Shown here: in pieces, positions 23,207-32,505 of the stretch
How positions within the stretch are numbered: the stretch's first letter is position 1
Layout of the letters: the number at the start of each line of letters is the position of its first letter
Assembly (NCBI RefSeq): GCF_034932065.1
Contig: NZ_JAYGHP010000011.1
Span: 1 to 64,000 of the forward strand
From: Crocosphaera sp. UHCC 0190
GTDB lineage: Bacteria > Cyanobacteriota > Cyanobacteriia > Cyanobacteriales > Microcystaceae
DNA: 64,000 nt
Direction: 5' to 3'
Notes under the pieces: generated by a model
Told to the model about the DNA's origin: nothing
The model's database searches: none
The model's input: only the letters and a program-made list of their open reading frames with translations
Made by a program: the position numbers and the translations under genes

Positions 23207-24292
23207 TCATTTAAGATCGGGAAAGGCTTCTTTTACTGCGGGATGAATTAACACCCCATCTTTGACATTTAACCCTTTAGCTAAACTAGCATCTTTATCT
23301 AAGGCCCCTAACCCCTCATTAGCCAATTTCAACACATAGGGTAAGGTACTATTATTCAAAGCTTGAGTTGCAGTCCAAGGAACGGCCCCTGGCATATTAG
23401 GAACCCCAAAATGCACAACCCCTTCCTCGACATAAGTAGGTTTACTATGGGACGTGGTGCGTAGGGTTTCGATACATCCCCCTTGGTCTACCGCCACATC
23501 TACAATAACCGAACCAGGGTGCATTTTAGCCACTAATTCCCTAGAAACCAGAATAGGGGCCCGTCTTCCCGTCACTAAGACTGCACCTATCAATAAATCT
23601 GCCTTAGGAACCGCCTTTTCGATGGCAGAAGCGTTACTATAGAGCAATTCTACCCGTGAGCCAAAAATCGTCTCTAAATAGGCTAAACGCTCCACACTGA
23701 TGTCAAATATTTGGACTTGCGCCCCCATTCCCACTGCAATACGGGCTGCTTCTGTACCTACCACACCACCCCCTAAAATGGTCACACGCCCCGCAGAAAC
23801 CCCAGGAATGCCCCCTAAAAGGACTCCACGACCTCCTTGTTGTTTTTCCAAATATCGCGCCCCAAACTGCACAGATAAGCGTCCTGCAATGATACTCATG
23901 GGGGTTAGTAGGGGAAGTCTTCCGTCTGGTAGTTCGACGGTTTCGTAGGCAATAGCTGTTATTTTTGATGATAATAATGCTTCTGTTAGCTGTCTTTCTG
24001 CTGCTAAATGAAGATAGGTAAAGAGTAATTTGGTGGTTTTGAGGTAAGGATATTCTGGGGAAAGGGGTTCTTTTACTTTCACCACTAAATCTTTCATCCA
24101 TACTTCTGCTGCGGTGGTAACGAGTTTGGCCCCTGCTTGATGATAATCTTCATCTGTAAACCCGGCCCCCACTCCTGCACCTGTTTCGATAAAAACTTGA
24201 TGTCCGCGATCGCATAATACTCTAACACTATTGGGACTTAACCCAACCCGAAATTCTTGATCTTTAATCTCTTTAGGGACACCAATTTCCAT
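23207..24292 (-). CDS. ald: Alanine dehydrogenase
   Basis: 361 residues from the ATG at 24292, exactly the family norm. The N-terminal domain starts MEIGVPKEIKDQEFRVGLSP with the substrate-binding Arg, and TYLHLAA carries the catalytic His region. The NAD-binding Rossmann motif reads VTILGGGVVGTEAARIAVGMGA (about 170-191), and GVPNMPGAVPWTAT the C-terminal signature. It interconverts L-alanine and pyruvate plus ammonium with NAD, linking nitrogen and carbon metabolism. It is monocistronic, ending at the palindromic repeat. Confidence 0.94.
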   Translation of the reverse strand: MEIGVPKEIKDQEFRVGLSPNSVRVLCDRGHQVFIETGAGVGAGFTDEDYHQAGAKLVTTAAEVWMKDLVVKVKEPLSPEYPYLKTTKLLFTYLHLAAERQLTEALLSSKITAIAYETVELPDGRLPLLTPMSIIAGRLSVQFGARYLEKQQGGRGVLLGGIPGVSAGRVTILGGGVVGTEAARIAVGMGAQVQIFDISVERLAYLETIFGSRVELLYSNASAIEKAVPKADLLIGAVLVTGRRAPILVSRELVAKMHPGSVIVDVAVDQGGCIETLRTTSHSKPTYVEEGVVHFGVPNMPGAVPWTATQALNNSTLPYVLKLANEGLGALDKDASLAKGLNVKDGVLIHPAVKEAFPDLK

Positions 24293-24329
24293 AAAACTCC
24301 TCAACACTTATTCTTATTTATACTGTAGC

Positions 24330-25421
24330 TTACACAAACTTTTCGAGAATTTCTAGGGTCTGTTTTCCCGTCTGTTCCCACCTAAATTTTTTAGCCTGTT
24401 GTAACCCTAGGGTTTTTAACTGCGATCGCAACTCATCATCTCTAGCAATTTTTTCCATACTTGCTGTTATTTCTTCTACATTATAAGGGTCAATTAATAA
24501 GGCTGCTTCTCCTGCGACTTCAGGTAAGGAAGAAATATTAGAAGTAATAACAGGAGTACCACAACCCATTGCTTCTAAAACAGGAAAACCAAACCCTTCC
24601 CATAAAGAAGGAAACACTAAAGCTAATGCTTGATTTAATAATATAGCTAACTGTTCATATTCTACATAATCAAGGATTTTTACTCGTTTTTCAAGGCCTA
24701 ATTCTTGTGCTTGTTGTATTAATTTAGGAGTATAACGTTTATCCGTTGGGCCAGCTAACCAAAGTTGATAATTTTGGTTATTTTTTAGTTTGGCAAAAGC
24801 TTCAACAATGCGGTTAACATTTTTATGGGGGTCATGACGACCTAAATAAAGAAAATAGGGAATAGTTACAGCATCTTTTTTTCTATCTAAAGGTTTAAAG
24901 TGTTGTTGATCATAAGCAAGTAGAATAGGCGTAATTTTATTGGTAGATATTTTAAACATATCATGAATATCTTTTGCTGTTGCTTGAGAATTACAGATAA
25001 TATGTTCAGCTTGTTTAAGAACTTGAGGAATATAATATTTAAAATAAGGAGTTAAGGGAGATTTTTTGTTAGGAAAGCGCAAAGGAATTAAATCATGAAC
25101 CATTACAACTGAACGACATTTGCTATATAAAGGAGCTTCAGGGACAGGAGAAAATAACAGAGACGCTTGCAGTTTTGTATAAAGTTTAGGTAAGCTAAAC
25201 TGTGTCCAAATTAAGCGGCTTAAATGACCTTTAGTTCCTTGCTCTGGAGTTAAATTATTCGGTACTAAATAGGTATTAAAATCTTGATATTGTTGAGAAG
25301 CTAATAAAGTCGGTTGTAAAGACTTTAAATAAGGAAAAACATTGTTAGCATAAACAGTTATACCTGTCGGTTTTGATAACAGTAAGGAAAGATTAATCAA
25401 TAATTTTGAATCTTGGTTCAT
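24330..25421 (-). CDS. Family 4 glycosyltransferase
   Basis: 363 residues from the ATG at 25421. It is a GT-B enzyme: the N-terminal acceptor domain contains KPTGITVYANNVFPYL, and the C-terminal donor domain contains YLGRHDPHKNVNRIVEAF, VFPSLWEGFGFPVLEAMGCGTPVI (the E-x7-E nucleotide-sugar site) and LPEVAGEAALLIDP. It is the last gene of the heptose-glycan operon, 79 bases after the previous stop. Donor and acceptor cannot be read; a mannose- or heptose-type GDP-sugar donor would fit the locus. Confidence 0.88.
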   Translation of the reverse strand: MNQDSKLLINLSLLLSKPTGITVYANNVFPYLKSLQPTLLASQQYQDFNTYLVPNNLTPEQGTKGHLSRLIWTQFSLPKLYTKLQASLLFSPVPEAPLYSKCRSVVMVHDLIPLRFPNKKSPLTPYFKYYIPQVLKQAEHIICNSQATAKDIHDMFKISTNKITPILLAYDQQHFKPLDRKKDAVTIPYFLYLGRHDPHKNVNRIVEAFAKLKNNQNYQLWLAGPTDKRYTPKLIQQAQELGLEKRVKILDYVEYEQLAILLNQALALVFPSLWEGFGFPVLEAMGCGTPVITSNISSLPEVAGEAALLIDPYNVEEITASMEKIARDDELRSQLKTLGLQQAKKFRWEQTGKQTLEILEKFV

Positions 25422-25500
25422 TCTCTTAGACAATAAATACAACTAATAATTAATCCCATCCCAATCCTAATCATAACCTAATCCTGCTAATCCCATCATC

Positions 25501-26667
25501 CTAAAAATCCTGATCGGTTGATTGATAAGCTTTCAAAGTCGCTTGTGCTGTCCTTTCCCAAGAGAACTTTTGTGCTTGCTTTTTACCCTTATTTATCATC
25601 TCCTTTCTCAAAAAAGAATCATCAATCACTTTTAACATTTTTTGAGCTAATTCATGATAATCATAAGGATTAAAATATAAAGCCGCATCTCCTCCAACTT
25701 CCGGTAAAGAGGAGGTATCAGAGGCAATAACAGGCGCACCTAATGTCATTGCTTCTAACACAGGTAAACCAAACCCCTCATAATAAGAAGGATAAATAAA
25801 AGCTTCTGCTTGATTATAAAATAAAGCCACTAATTCATCCGATAAATAATCTAAATGTTGGATATCCTCTTTAAAATTGGATGCTTCAATCTTATCTAAA
25901 ATCCCTTGATAATTCCAGCCTTTTTTACCAACTAATATTAACTGATGGGGAATTTTATAATTATTTTTTAAATATTCAAATGCTTCAATTAGCGTTAAAA
26001 TATTCTTCCTGGGTTCTAAGGTACTAACAAAAAGAAAATAGGGTTTATATAAATAATAATCAATCACATCTCGATGATCATAAATTAATTTACGAGTTAA
26101 ATAATTAGCAGAATAACGACTTGCTTGGGGTGTAATATAAATGATATCTGGGTTAACATGGAGTAATTCTACAATATCTTTTTTAGTATTCTCAGAAAAG
26201 GTTATAATTAAATTTGTCCACTTTAAACACCGCTTAATTCTTTCCAGATACCCCTTAACAATAGTGGTGGAATATTTAGGATATTTAATAAAAGTGAGAT
26301 CATGAATAGTCATTACTTTTACCCCTTTACGGTAAGGATAAACATAATGATCTGTTCCATGAATAATATTAGGTTGCTCTAAATACCGATCAAAATAAGG
26401 TAAAACAACTGGAGAATATTTAGCCAATAAATTTGCTAAACTCACCGGAATAGGAAAGGAAGAAACTTGAGGATAGTGACTTAATAATTCAGGGGTTGAT
26501 AACTTTCTCAGTAACCAATTTTTAACGGAAGGATGAAAATAAATATCTAGGGTAAAGTTTTCCCTTTCTTGTAATTGATATAAGGCGTTAATTAAGTTTA
26601 AAGTATAAACGCCAATACCTGTTAATTTGCCTCTAATGGGTGTTCCGTCAACACAAACTTTAAACAT
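25501..26667 (-). CDS. Family 4 glycosyltransferase
   Basis: 388 residues, GT-B fold. Signatures: [21 protein letters not shown] near the N-terminus, [34 protein letters not shown] (donor domain entry) and [35 protein letters not shown] with the E-x7-E pair. It is similar in plan to the next gene, so the two may be ancient duplicates adding successive sugars. The stop of the preceding gene is five bases upstream, indicating one transcript. Confidence 0.88.
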   Translation of the reverse strand: MFKVCVDGTPIRGKLTGIGVYTLNLINALYQLQERENFTLDIYFHPSVKNWLLRKLSTPELLSHYPQVSSFPIPVSLANLLAKYSPVVLPYFDRYLEQPNIIHGTDHYVYPYRKGVKVMTIHDLTFIKYPKYSTTIVKGYLERIKRCLKWTNLIITFSENTKKDIVELLHVNPDIIYITPQASRYSANYLTRKLIYDHRDVIDYYLYKPYFLFVSTLEPRKNILTLIEAFEYLKNNYKIPHQLILVGKKGWNYQGILDKIEASNFKEDIQHLDYLSDELVALFYNQAEAFIYPSYYEGFGLPVLEAMTLGAPVIASDTSSLPEVGGDAALYFNPYDYHELAQKMLKVIDDSFLRKEMINKGKKQAQKFSWERTAQATLKAYQSTDQDF

Positions 26668-26672
26668 TCTTG

Positions 26673-27848
26673 TTAATCAACTTTCTCCTGAAATAGCTTG
26701 TCCATGATATTAGCATAGTTATCAACACAGTGGAATTGTTCATAACTTCGTTGCATGGCTTGTATTTTATCTCGAATGATGTCATTTTTAACAATGGTTT
26801 TGATTAATTCAAAAACAGTTTTTGCCTCTTGCCAATCAATCACTAATTCTGCTAAATTATATTTAAGCAATTCATAGGCCATCCAAGTCTGATCCGTGAC
26901 CAAAGGAATTTTACCAGCCATAATACATTCTGTAAAAATCCCTGATGTCCTAGCTTGATAAGCGGGAGAATTATAAGGTAATAAAATCACTTTACTTAAC
27001 CCAAACCAATAATGATATTCATCCCTGGTTAAATGAGTTTTGATTAATTTTAAATCTACACCATTTTTAACTGATTTTAACTGGGAACTTTCAGCACAAA
27101 CTAAATTAAGATTTTGGGTTTCTTCCCCTGAATAACTAATTAATCGGTTAATAACTGTCCAGCCTTTTTCTTCCCTAGGGGAACCCGGCCACCAACACAA
27201 AATTGTAGCATTATCACTTAAGTTTGTGGTATAATTAATAATATCGGTATGAGGAATAGGCATCACCTTAACTAATTCTTGAAAATAATTAGTTAAGGAT
27301 TGACTGAGCAATTCACTATCAGTTAATAGTTGGAATTTATGACTTTTTAATCGCCATTTAACCAAAGAATTAAGCAGTTTATAAATCCATCGAGTTTGAT
27401 CTTTATGGGTATCCCTCCGATAAAGTAACCAAACCGATAAATTATCAGTTTTAACCAAAAATAAAGCAATTAATAAAGCCAATAATTGTAAATGAATAAA
27501 CCGTTCAAAAAAAATAATTGATGATCTTGACTGGGGAATAATTTGACTGTTTAAATAATCAGCCATACTTTTTCCTAATGCCCAAGTACCCTGAATACTT
27601 AAAAACTTATCCCCTAAACTCCCTTCTTTTTCCAAATCATAATTACTTAAAACTTGATCCCAACCCATCGGTAAATCATCAACTTTGCTATTATAGGGAA
27701 CAGCAACAAAATGAGTCCATCCCAACTGTTTAACCGCTTGACCAACAGCTTTATGATAGGGAAGAATGTGGCCCTCACCCCCCATCAAATTAGGAATTAA
27801 AGACACAAATATTGGTAATAATTCTCCCTTTCCTTCATCTTGACTCAT
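26673..27848 (-). CDS. Glycosyltransferase-like protein of the heptose operon (divergent GT-B)
   Basis: 391 residues. A GT-B-like layout is suggested by a central WWPGSPREEKGWTVINRLI donor-domain entry and a C-terminal segment ILLPYNSPAYQARTSGIFTECIMAGKIPLVT that replaces the usual E-x7-E loop. No GT4 signature is complete, so it is either a divergent enzyme or a non-catalytic partner. It lies between gmhB (13 bases upstream) and the GT4 gene (five bases downstream), which places it in glycan assembly. Confidence 0.65.
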   Translation of the reverse strand: MSQDEGKGELLPIFVSLIPNLMGGEGHILPYHKAVGQAVKQLGWTHFVAVPYNSKVDDLPMGWDQVLSNYDLEKEGSLGDKFLSIQGTWALGKSMADYLNSQIIPQSRSSIIFFERFIHLQLLALLIALFLVKTDNLSVWLLYRRDTHKDQTRWIYKLLNSLVKWRLKSHKFQLLTDSELLSQSLTNYFQELVKVMPIPHTDIINYTTNLSDNATILCWWPGSPREEKGWTVINRLISYSGEETQNLNLVCAESSQLKSVKNGVDLKLIKTHLTRDEYHYWFGLSKVILLPYNSPAYQARTSGIFTECIMAGKIPLVTDQTWMAYELLKYNLAELVIDWQEAKTVFELIKTIVKNDIIRDKIQAMQRSYEQFHCVDNYANIMDKLFQEKVD

Positions 27849-27861
27849 GGGTAATAATTAG

Positions 27862-28434
27862 TCATGATTTAATCAGCTTCACCGTATCTCGTAAGCCTTC
27901 AAACACCTCAATTCTAGTAGAATATTCACTCAGTTTCCTCAAGGTTTCCTGTCCCCTTCCCGTCAAAACTAAAACAGGTTGACATTCTGCTTTAATGGCA
28001 CATTCTACATCACTGGGTGCATCTCCAATAAAAAAAGATTGAGACAAAGAAATCTGATGTTTTTGAGAGGCATTAATCAGCATTTGGGGGGAAGGTTTAC
28101 GACACAAACAATTATCTTGAGGATGATGAGGACAGATAAAAATATCATCAAATGTTACCCCAAACTTTCCATATTCATCACAAATATGACGGTGTACCCT
28201 TTCCACCTCATCCAAACAATAGTAACCCCTTCCTATCCCTGATTGGTTAGTCACTAAAATCAATAAATAACCAGCATTTTGCCAATACTTTAAAGCTTCC
28301 CCTGCACCGAGGGGAAGCTCAACTTGTTCAGGTTTGCTCAAATAAGGGACGTACTTAATAACAACCCCATCTCTATCCAAAAATAGAGCTTTTTGAAGTT
28401 GTTTATAAGGGGTAAACGTCGTTGTCATATTCAC
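27862..28434 (-). CDS. gmhB: D-glycero-manno-heptose 1,7-bisphosphate 7-phosphatase (GmhB-like HAD enzyme)
   Basis: 190 residues. HAD motif I FLDRDGVV (catalytic Asp pair near 19 and 21), motif II VTNQSGIGRG, the GmhB zinc loop CPHHP...CLCRKPSP (Cys/His ligands near 109-122) and motif IV FIGDAPSDVECA are all present. It removes the C7 phosphate of heptose 1,7-bisphosphate. Six bases separate it from gmhA upstream. Anomer preference is not visible; the HddA/HddC genes at 39.8-41.5 kb argue for the alpha route. Confidence 0.88.
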   Translation of the reverse strand: MNMTTTFTPYKQLQKALFLDRDGVVIKYVPYLSKPEQVELPLGAGEALKYWQNAGYLLILVTNQSGIGRGYYCLDEVERVHRHICDEYGKFGVTFDDIFICPHHPQDNCLCRKPSPQMLINASQKHQISLSQSFFIGDAPSDVECAIKAECQPVLVLTGRGQETLRKLSEYSTRIEVFEGLRDTVKLIKS

Positions 28435-28440
28435 CGTTAA

Positions 28441-29031
28441 TTAGACAGCAATTTGCGCTTCCAAACCTGATTTAGCAAACAATTGCGCCTCAACCTGCTC
28501 ACATATACGATGATAGCTAATGAGGTGAATTTCTTGAACATAGGGGGTATGATATTCCGAGACAAACAAGGGATAATCAGTCAGATCTTTTAACTTTCCC
28601 CCACTATTTCCGGCCATACCAATGGTAATAACCCCTAATTCTCTGGCCATTTCCATTGCTCGAACTACATTAGCAGACTTACCAGAGGTAGAAATTCCCC
28701 AAAGGATATCTCCTGGTTTGGCAAACGCTTCCACTTGACGAGCAAAAATGGTTTCAAACTCGTAATCATTAGCCCAAGCCGTTAAAGTTGCCGGGTTAGT
28801 TCCCAAGGCGATCGCGGGTAAACCCCGACGATGAAGTTGAAACCGTCCCACAAATTCTGCTGCAATGTGTTGCGCGTCGGCCGCAGAGCCACCATTTCCA
28901 CAAATCAGCAATTTATTACCAGCTTGAAACTGTCTGGCAATTAAGCCAATGGTATGCTCGACAGCACGACAGTATTTAGGGTTAAACGCTTGCTCTAGGC
29001 TATTTAGCCTATGTTGAATCCAATAATTCAC
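28441..29031 (-). CDS. gmhA: Sedoheptulose 7-phosphate isomerase (GmhA, SIS domain)
   Basis: 196 residues. The SIS-domain phosphosugar site is clear: LLICGNGGSAADAQHIAAEFVGRF (about 39-62), LWGISTSGKSANVVRAMEMA (about 113-132) and VITIGMAGNSGG. The C-terminal VQEIHLISYHRICEQVE matches GmhA, including the catalytic His/Glu helix. It converts sedoheptulose 7-phosphate to D-glycero-D-manno-heptose 7-phosphate, the first committed step of ADP- or GDP-heptose synthesis. It sits between the epimerase (14 bases) and gmhB. Confidence 0.92.
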   Translation of the reverse strand: MNYWIQHRLNSLEQAFNPKYCRAVEHTIGLIARQFQAGNKLLICGNGGSAADAQHIAAEFVGRFQLHRRGLPAIALGTNPATLTAWANDYEFETIFARQVEAFAKPGDILWGISTSGKSANVVRAMEMARELGVITIGMAGNSGGKLKDLTDYPLFVSEYHTPYVQEIHLISYHRICEQVEAQLFAKSGLEAQIAV

Positions 29032-29045
29032 CGTTCCTTCCTCAC

Positions 29046-29972
29046 TTAATTAGCAGGTACCAGTTTTTCCTGTTCCTGCCAAAACCACTCAATCGTTTTC
29101 GTTAATCCTAATTCTAATGGAGTTAAGCTGAAATTGGGTAAAGATTGCTTAAGTTTGTTAACAACTAAACACTTTGACTTGGCCCCCACATAACGAGAGG
29201 TGTCAAACTCAATCTGGTTGAAGTCGTATCCGACTCGTTCACAGATTAGTTTAGCAAAGTGTCGGATGGTGTATTCTTCTCCTGCACCGATGTTAATGAT
29301 GTCATTATCGACGGTTTGGGAGAGTTGAATGGCAAGCTTAGCAAAATCTTCGACAAAAACCAATTCCCGTGATTGGGTGCCGTCTCCCCAGAGAATTACG
29401 GGTTCACTATAGAGTTTACCTCGAATAATCTTACGGATGAGATCGAAGATGAAGTGCATCTGTCGTCCATCGGTATGATATCCCGTCCCATAAAGGGTTG
29501 AGGGTACTAAACAGAGATATTTTAAGCCATATTGCTTATTTAAGGCCAAAAGTCCCGCATAAAGCATCCGTTTGGTCATAGCATAAGTAAATAGACTACT
29601 AATAGGCATCCCTGTTAGATAATTCTCTTCTACTAAAGGTAAGTCGGGATCATAGGCACAACTTGTTCCCATACAAATAAATTTAGCTTGGGATTGGTGT
29701 TTTTGCCACCAGGTCAAAACATTAGTATTCATCTGCTGATTGATGATCCATTGTTCCCCTGGATGGTACAAACAAAAGTCTCCAGCTTGTGTCCAAGCGG
29801 CTAAATGATAAATTTGATCATAGCTAACATTGTTAAAGTTTAATAACGAATCTGGTTGAGTCAGATCGCAATTTTTAGAGTTTAATTTGATTAAGTCGTG
29901 GCCTTGTGCTTCTAATTGAGAACAGAGGTTTGTTCCGAGAAACCCAGTCCCACCTGTCACTAAGATTTTCAT
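29046..29972 (-). CDS. NAD-dependent sugar epimerase/dehydratase (GDP-fucose-synthase-like)
   Basis: 308 residues, extended SDR. The Rossmann motif is GGTGFLG (7-13). CMGTSCAYDPDLPLVEE and YAMTKRM carry the Ser/Tyr-x3-Lys catalytic set, and LVPSTLYGTGYH and GDGTQSRELVFVEDFA bind the sugar nucleotide. The pattern is nearest to GDP-L-fucose synthase/GDP-sugar epimerase-reductases. First gene of the minus-strand operon leading into gmhA-gmhB, so a GDP-heptose or GDP-deoxyheptose substrate is plausible; this is inferred from context. Confidence 0.82.
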   Translation of the reverse strand: MKILVTGGTGFLGTNLCSQLEAQGHDLIKLNSKNCDLTQPDSLLNFNNVSYDQIYHLAAWTQAGDFCLYHPGEQWIINQQMNTNVLTWWQKHQSQAKFICMGTSCAYDPDLPLVEENYLTGMPISSLFTYAMTKRMLYAGLLALNKQYGLKYLCLVPSTLYGTGYHTDGRQMHFIFDLIRKIIRGKLYSEPVILWGDGTQSRELVFVEDFAKLAIQLSQTVDNDIINIGAGEEYTIRHFAKLICERVGYDFNQIEFDTSRYVGAKSKCLVVNKLKQSLPNFSLTPLELGLTKTIEWFWQEQEKLVPAN

Positions 29973-30093
29973 AGTAATATCATATAAACGGCATTGACTC
30001 CTAAAAAAAAGGGGTCAGGTAGAGATACTATAGCCATGACGTGAAGTTTTGTAAAGAGTTGCATGACTTTTAAGACTCAGATAGTTTTGAGTT

Positions 30094-30231
30094 TTAATCT
30101 TTTTGATCGGTGTTAAAAAGTGCTTCTAAATCACGATTACCCCTAACAACTCGCATAATTTCTATAGTATCTTGACTCAGGCGATAAAAAAGGTCTTGAA
30201 TGGCTTCGGGTGCAATAATATATTGAGTCAT
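30094..30231 (-). pseudogene. Internally deleted ParE-type toxin remnant (45 aa)
   Basis: The frame begins with the ParE-like MTQYIIAPEAIQDL and jumps directly to the ParE C-terminus (IEIMRVVRGNRDLEALF), lacking roughly half of a normal toxin of about 95-100 residues. The reading frame is intact but the core is missing, so it is almost certainly inactive. It directly follows the ParD tail, as in an intact parDE pair. Confidence 0.6.
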
Positions 30232-30233
30232 TA

Positions 30234-30311
30234 TTACCCTTCTTTATTCTGTTGTAAATTTTCCCCCAATTGGTTAATAGCTGTTTCTCCATCGATTCCT
30301 TCACCTCGATC
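30234..30311 (-). pseudogene. ParD-type antitoxin C-terminal remnant
   Basis: About 25 codons (DRGEGIDGETAINQL...) match the C-terminal arm of ParD antitoxins and end two bases before the toxin ATG. The N-terminal RHH part is gone; at 30311 the sequence switches into a different antitoxin fragment on the other strand. Confidence 0.5.
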
Positions 30312-30397
30312 TATTAGAAAAAGTCGCAGAAGATCATCAAGTATTCATCATTAATCGTCGTCATGGAGAAAATGTAGCTTTCGAATTTACAATATAA
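30311..30397 (+). pseudogene. Phd/YefM-type antitoxin remnant
   Basis: LLEKVAEDHQVFIINRRHGENVA is the central part of Phd/YefM antitoxins; the frame then diverges and stops at 30395-30397. It abuts the ParD fragment head-to-head, showing a rearrangement joining two unrelated toxin-antitoxin loci. Confidence 0.55.
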
Positions 30398-30426
30398 TAG
30401 TAGAAGTGAAGTTAAGGGGAATAATA

Positions 30427-31122
30427 ATGACACAAAGTATCACAAAACCTACTAGAAAAATTCGTCATTTAGAAAATGGCGATCACTTAACTCGTCTTGA
30501 GTTTGAAACCCGTTATCAGCAAATGCCTCATGTCAAAAAAGCAGAATTAATAGAAGGAATTGTATATATGGGATCTCCTTTACGAATTAATAAACACGGC
30601 GCACCTCATGCTAATATTATGGGATGGCTTGGTTTTTATAGTGCTTATACTAATGGTGTTCAATTAGGAGATAATTGTACTGTCAGATTAGATCCTGAAA
30701 ATGAACCTCAACCCGATGCTTTACTAAGGATAGAAACAGGAGGACAATCAATTATTAGTGAGGATGGTTATGTAGAAGGTACGCCAGAATTAGTGGTTGA
30801 AATTGCAGCGAGTACGGTTTCCATTGATTTACATGATAAATTTAAAGCCTATCGTCGTAATCAAGTTCAAGAATATTTAGTTTGGCGAGTTGAAGATGAT
30901 GAATTTGATTGGTTTAGATTGAAAGAAGAAAAATATATTAAACTGCAACCTGATGAAAAAGGGATCATTAAAAGTCAAGTTTATCATGGTTTATGGTTAG
31001 ATATCAATGCTTTATTAAGGGGAGACTTAGCTGCCGTTTTAGAATTATTACAACAGGGAATTGCTACCCCTGAACATCAAAATTTTGTTATTCAACTATC
31101 TAAGAGTAGAGACGATTCATGA
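30427..31122 (+). CDS. Uma2 family (DUF820) putative endonuclease
   Basis: 231 residues from the ATG at 30427, preceded by GGGGA. The PD-(D/E)xK-like Uma2 core is present: ELIEGIVYMGSP (about 40-51), PQPDALLRIE (about 93-102), PELVVEIAASTVSIDLHDKFKAYRRNQVQEYLVWRVED (about 120-157). The D, E-x-A and K positions are in place. This family is greatly expanded in cyanobacteria and its role (restriction-like nuclease or other) is unsettled. It lies next to toxin-antitoxin debris. The C-terminal 50 residues are a helical extension. Confidence 0.85.
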   Translation: MTQSITKPTRKIRHLENGDHLTRLEFETRYQQMPHVKKAELIEGIVYMGSPLRINKHGAPHANIMGWLGFYSAYTNGVQLGDNCTVRLDPENEPQPDALLRIETGGQSIISEDGYVEGTPELVVEIAASTVSIDLHDKFKAYRRNQVQEYLVWRVEDDEFDWFRLKEEKYIKLQPDEKGIIKSQVYHGLWLDINALLRGDLAAVLELLQQGIATPEHQNFVIQLSKSRDDS

Positions 31123-31141
31123 ATTGCCTCTACCAGTTTTT

Positions 31142-32128
31142 TTATTCTTCTTCACCATCAATTTTTATCTCACCACTTTGATCCATTAATTCATGAAAAC
31201 GTTTTCTTCCTTGATCGTAATTTTTGCCTTTATATCCCAAAATTTCATTAACAATCCACTTTTGAGGAACACCATCTTTGAGTAACAACATAATGGCTTC
31301 TTGTAAAAGTTCTTCCTGATCTAAACAGTTTTCAATTAACCATTTTTGAGTATTTTGATAGCGAGTTCTGTGATTTTGTTGCTCAAAGTGTAGATATATT
31401 GTCCCTAATAAGGTAGGAAATGAAGTTTTAGATGTTTTCTCATTTTTAGCTGTAATGATTTCCCAATCTTCAGGAGTTATTTTACTAATGTATTTTGTTT
31501 GTTTTTCCTTACTCATTAAGGGTTTAGATAATTTGCTAAGTCTTCCTGGATTAACTAATGGAAGCAGTCCATATAAATGGTCAATGATGATGGTAGAAAA
31601 AAGAGTATCACCGAGAAGTTTTACTTGTTTATCAGGAGAAACACGCTCTTTTGAGTCTTTTTGATGACGTTCTAATAAAGGCGCAATTAATTGTTTATTC
31701 ACCCAATTATAAGCTTGAGAAAATCCCCGATCAATATGAATAGCCCCCACTAACGCTTTTAGGGTTTTTTCAAAGGGGTTACTACTTTTAACACGCAAAC
31801 GGTGTCTTTCTTCTTTAGTTACAATAAATGGATAACTTTCTCCTAATCCCAGATTAAACCAAAGTTTTGTTAATCGTTCTCCTTCTAAAAGTTTATCTCG
31901 TAAAGCAGTGAGTTTGCTAATCGTTAAATAGGGAAAGTGATGATAAAGATAATCCACAATAATAAATTTGAGTAGACTATCTCCCAAATATTCTAGTCTT
32001 TCATTATCATTTTCTGGCTGGTCAATTTGTTTAGCGTAGGAAGGATGAGTTAAGGACAAAAATAGCAGATCGGGATTTTTAAAGTTAAAGCTGATTTTTT
32101 CTTCAACGGTGGATGAATTCCAGTCCAT
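31142..32128 (-). CDS. Tandem RNase III-domain protein without complete catalytic sites
   Basis: 328 residues with two RNase III folds and no dsRNA-binding domain. Domain 1 has the signature NERLEYLGD (42-50), but at the second acidic pair, where active enzymes carry Asp and Glu, it has K121 and K124 (FEKTLKALVGA). Domain 2 (about 160-250) is more degenerate: KQVKLLGD (167-174) lacks the Glu residues, and S236/T239 replace the second acidic pair. A C-terminal helical section (260-328) is extra. It probably binds RNA or dimerises but does not cleave by the usual two-metal mechanism. It converges with the Uma2 gene. Confidence 0.75.
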   Translation of the reverse strand: MDWNSSTVEEKISFNFKNPDLLFLSLTHPSYAKQIDQPENDNERLEYLGDSLLKFIIVDYLYHHFPYLTISKLTALRDKLLEGERLTKLWFNLGLGESYPFIVTKEERHRLRVKSSNPFEKTLKALVGAIHIDRGFSQAYNWVNKQLIAPLLERHQKDSKERVSPDKQVKLLGDTLFSTIIIDHLYGLLPLVNPGRLSKLSKPLMSKEKQTKYISKITPEDWEIITAKNEKTSKTSFPTLLGTIYLHFEQQNHRTRYQNTQKWLIENCLDQEELLQEAIMLLLKDGVPQKWIVNEILGYKGKNYDQGRKRFHELMDQSGEIKIDGEEE

Positions 32129-32505
32129 ATACAGTATCTTTTATGATTCTTTTTCTATTATAAACTAAGACTGTTAAGTAACTAAACATAAATCACTATA
32201 ACTTTTGTTAATAAATGTAAACTAGCAAAAACTCTTGTCTGTGGCATTACCTCCTATTTAACCGTAATTTTTTCCGACGACTTACTTATAGGAATTTGGT
32301 TATTTTAACCCCGACTTAACCTTATACGATTAAGATAATAGGGGATATTAGATACTTTACTTAGCTTTCATGAGAATCCCCCGTTAATTCTCCTCAAAGG
32401 CCATCGTGGAATAATAATTTTCAAGCTTCAATTAAAGAACTAAGCTACTTTTCTTTAAAAGTTTAGAACTTTAAAAAAGTGCCAACAATCAGGAGAGTAA
32501 TAAGT
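32129..32505. other. Intergenic leader of the pyruvate-kinase-like gene
   Basis: AT-rich divergent region between the RNase III-like and pyruvate-kinase-like genes. AGGAGAG (32491-32497) is the ribosome-binding site of the latter. I see no convincing promoter pair, repeat or small gene. Confidence 0.4.

Noticed and set aside
23700-24101. Overlapping frames on both strands within ald
   Set aside because: They lie entirely within the conserved alanine dehydrogenase coding region and show no independent protein features.
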